Assembly: GCA_002498725.1 (NCBI GenBank)
Contig: DAIJ01000034.1
Location: forward strand, 1 to 7,323
Length of the DNA stretch: 7,323 nt
Origin: Euryarchaeota archaeon UBA23
Lineage (GTDB): Archaea; Thermoplasmatota; Poseidoniia; Poseidoniales; Thalassarchaeaceae
Direction: 5' to 3'
Shown: positions 6,775 to 7,323 of the stretch, in pieces
Numbering within the stretch: the first letter of the stretch is position 1
Layout: the number at the start of each line of letters is the position of its first letter
The notes under the pieces: generated by a model
Database searches by the model: none
Told to the model about the DNA's origin: nothing
The model's input: the letters and a program-made list of their open reading frames with translations, nothing else
Program-made: the position numbers and the translations under genes

Positions 6775-7323
6775 TCAGAGACCCATCATATCTGCATGGC
6801 CGCATTCTGGATAGGAGCAAACGACCTTGTATCGCTCCCGCTTTGGTTTTGGAATTTGCATCATTGAGCCGCACATTGAGCATTGGTGCGAAATGATTTC
6901 TGGGCCTTTCGGCTTATCTGATTCTAATTCATCTAATATGTTTTCACCCACAGTCCAGCCTACTTGGTCTGTATAGAGATCGTCTTCATCAGATAGGTCT
7001 GATTCCCGTAGTCCGAGTTTAATTCTAAGTCTGCGCTTCTTCTTACCTTTTGGTGCCTTCTTCGGTCTGCCTTTTGGCGCTCCTTTCGGTGGTCTGCCTG
7101 ATGGTTTTTTACCCCTAGGAGGGGGTCCTGTTGGTCTTTTTTTGCCGGGTGGTGGGCTCTTCTTATCTAGGGGTTCTTGGGGTTTTTTTGGAGGGGTGGA
7201 GGGTGGGGGGGCCTTTTTCTTCTCTTTCTTAGGCTTGGGTAATTTCTTCTTTAATTTAGCAGCCAATTCAAAATCTTCATTTTCTACCGCTTTCGCTATC
7301 TCTTTTCTGATTTCTTTCGGCGA
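6775..7323 (-). CDS. protein with UVR-like helix, basic Pro/Lys tail and C-terminal zinc ribbon (5' end beyond window)
   Basis: I do not recognise the whole protein. The frame is open to the right edge: 182 residues are visible before TGA. The only start codon in view, TTG 7266 (visible residue 20), would cut through a helix, so the true start is probably outside. Visible residues ~4-28 contain AVENEDFELAAKL, resembling the UVR motif (PF02151) of UvrB/UvrC and McsA, which forms a helical hairpin for protein contact. Residues ~27-98 are almost only Pro, Lys, Gly and Arg, with AT-hook-like cores GRPPKG and KGRPKK, suggesting nucleic acid binding. An acidic stretch follows (SDLSDEDD), then a zinc ribbon: CSMC at 148-151 and CSYPEC at 169-174, with His176, ending in GHADMMGL. 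The layout suggests a nuclear-like basic linker joining an interaction helix to a metal-binding end. It converges on the permease gene. Confidence 0.8.
   Translation of the reverse strand, partial: SPKEIRKEIAKAVENEDFELAAKLKKKLPKPKKEKKKAPPPSTPPKKPQEPLDKKSPPPGKKRPTGPPPRGKKPSGRPPKGAPKGRPKKAPKGKKKRRLRIKLGLRESDLSDEDDLYTDQVGWTVGENILDELESDKPKGPEIISHQCSMCGSMMQIPKPKRERYKVVCSYPECGHADMMGL
7193..7211 (+). other. G-quadruplex-capable G-tract
   Basis: On the plus strand four G-runs of at least three fall within 19 bases (GGGG, GGG, then a run of seven Gs), with further GGGG runs at 7170-7173 and 7179-7182. It meets the simple G3+N1-7 rule. It is the template strand of the Pro-rich part of the right-edge gene, so it arises from CCC/CCT proline codons and may be only a by-product of them. 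Confidence 0.45.

Noticed and set aside
1..7323. Search for a defence system, CRISPR array, prophage, integrase or transposon.
   Set aside because: No repeats with spacers, no recombinase or transposase motifs and no terminal inverted repeats were seen; all larger genes fit housekeeping or transport families.

Overview
The window looks like a piece of a marine planktonic archaeal genome, most likely Marine Group II/Poseidoniales-like or a relative. This is an inference, not a proof. It rests on modest GC, very short intergenic gaps, weak or absent Shine-Dalgarno sequences, GTG starts, AT-rich boxes roughly 25-37 bases upstream of starts, a bacterial-type UvrA, and an acidic membrane-anchored protease. 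No rRNA, tRNA, IS element or CRISPR array is visible.

Layout. Positions 1-2433 (minus strand) hold the first 811 codons of uvrA, the damage-recognition ATPase of nucleotide excision repair; its C-terminus is cut by the left edge. Upstream of it on the same strand lie a 56-residue single-pass membrane protein (2505-2675), a 67-residue two-pass membrane protein (2764-2967) and a DUF2237 protein (2986-3351). The last two are 18 bases apart and probably co-transcribed. An 81-base divergent spacer separates DUF2237 from a plus-strand, membrane-anchored trypsin-fold serine protease (3433-4587). The protease converges, with a 22-base gap, on moeA (4610-5815, minus; molybdenum insertion into molybdopterin). 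moeA is divergent from a TauE/SafE-family permease (5866-6633, plus), which is followed by a probable terminator. The last gene (6775-7323, minus) enters from the right edge. It encodes a UVR-motif-like helix, a long Pro/Lys/Gly tail with AT-hook-like stretches, an acidic segment and a C-terminal zinc ribbon.

Functionally this looks like ordinary chromosomal backbone: DNA repair, cofactor synthesis, anion transport and extracellular proteolysis. It does not look like a defence island or a mobile element. The least explained parts are the two small membrane ORFs, the modular right-edge protein, the uncharacterised DUF2237 gene next to the small ORFs, and the moeA/TauE pairing, which could hint at sulfur-oxyanion metabolism through a molybdoenzyme encoded elsewhere.
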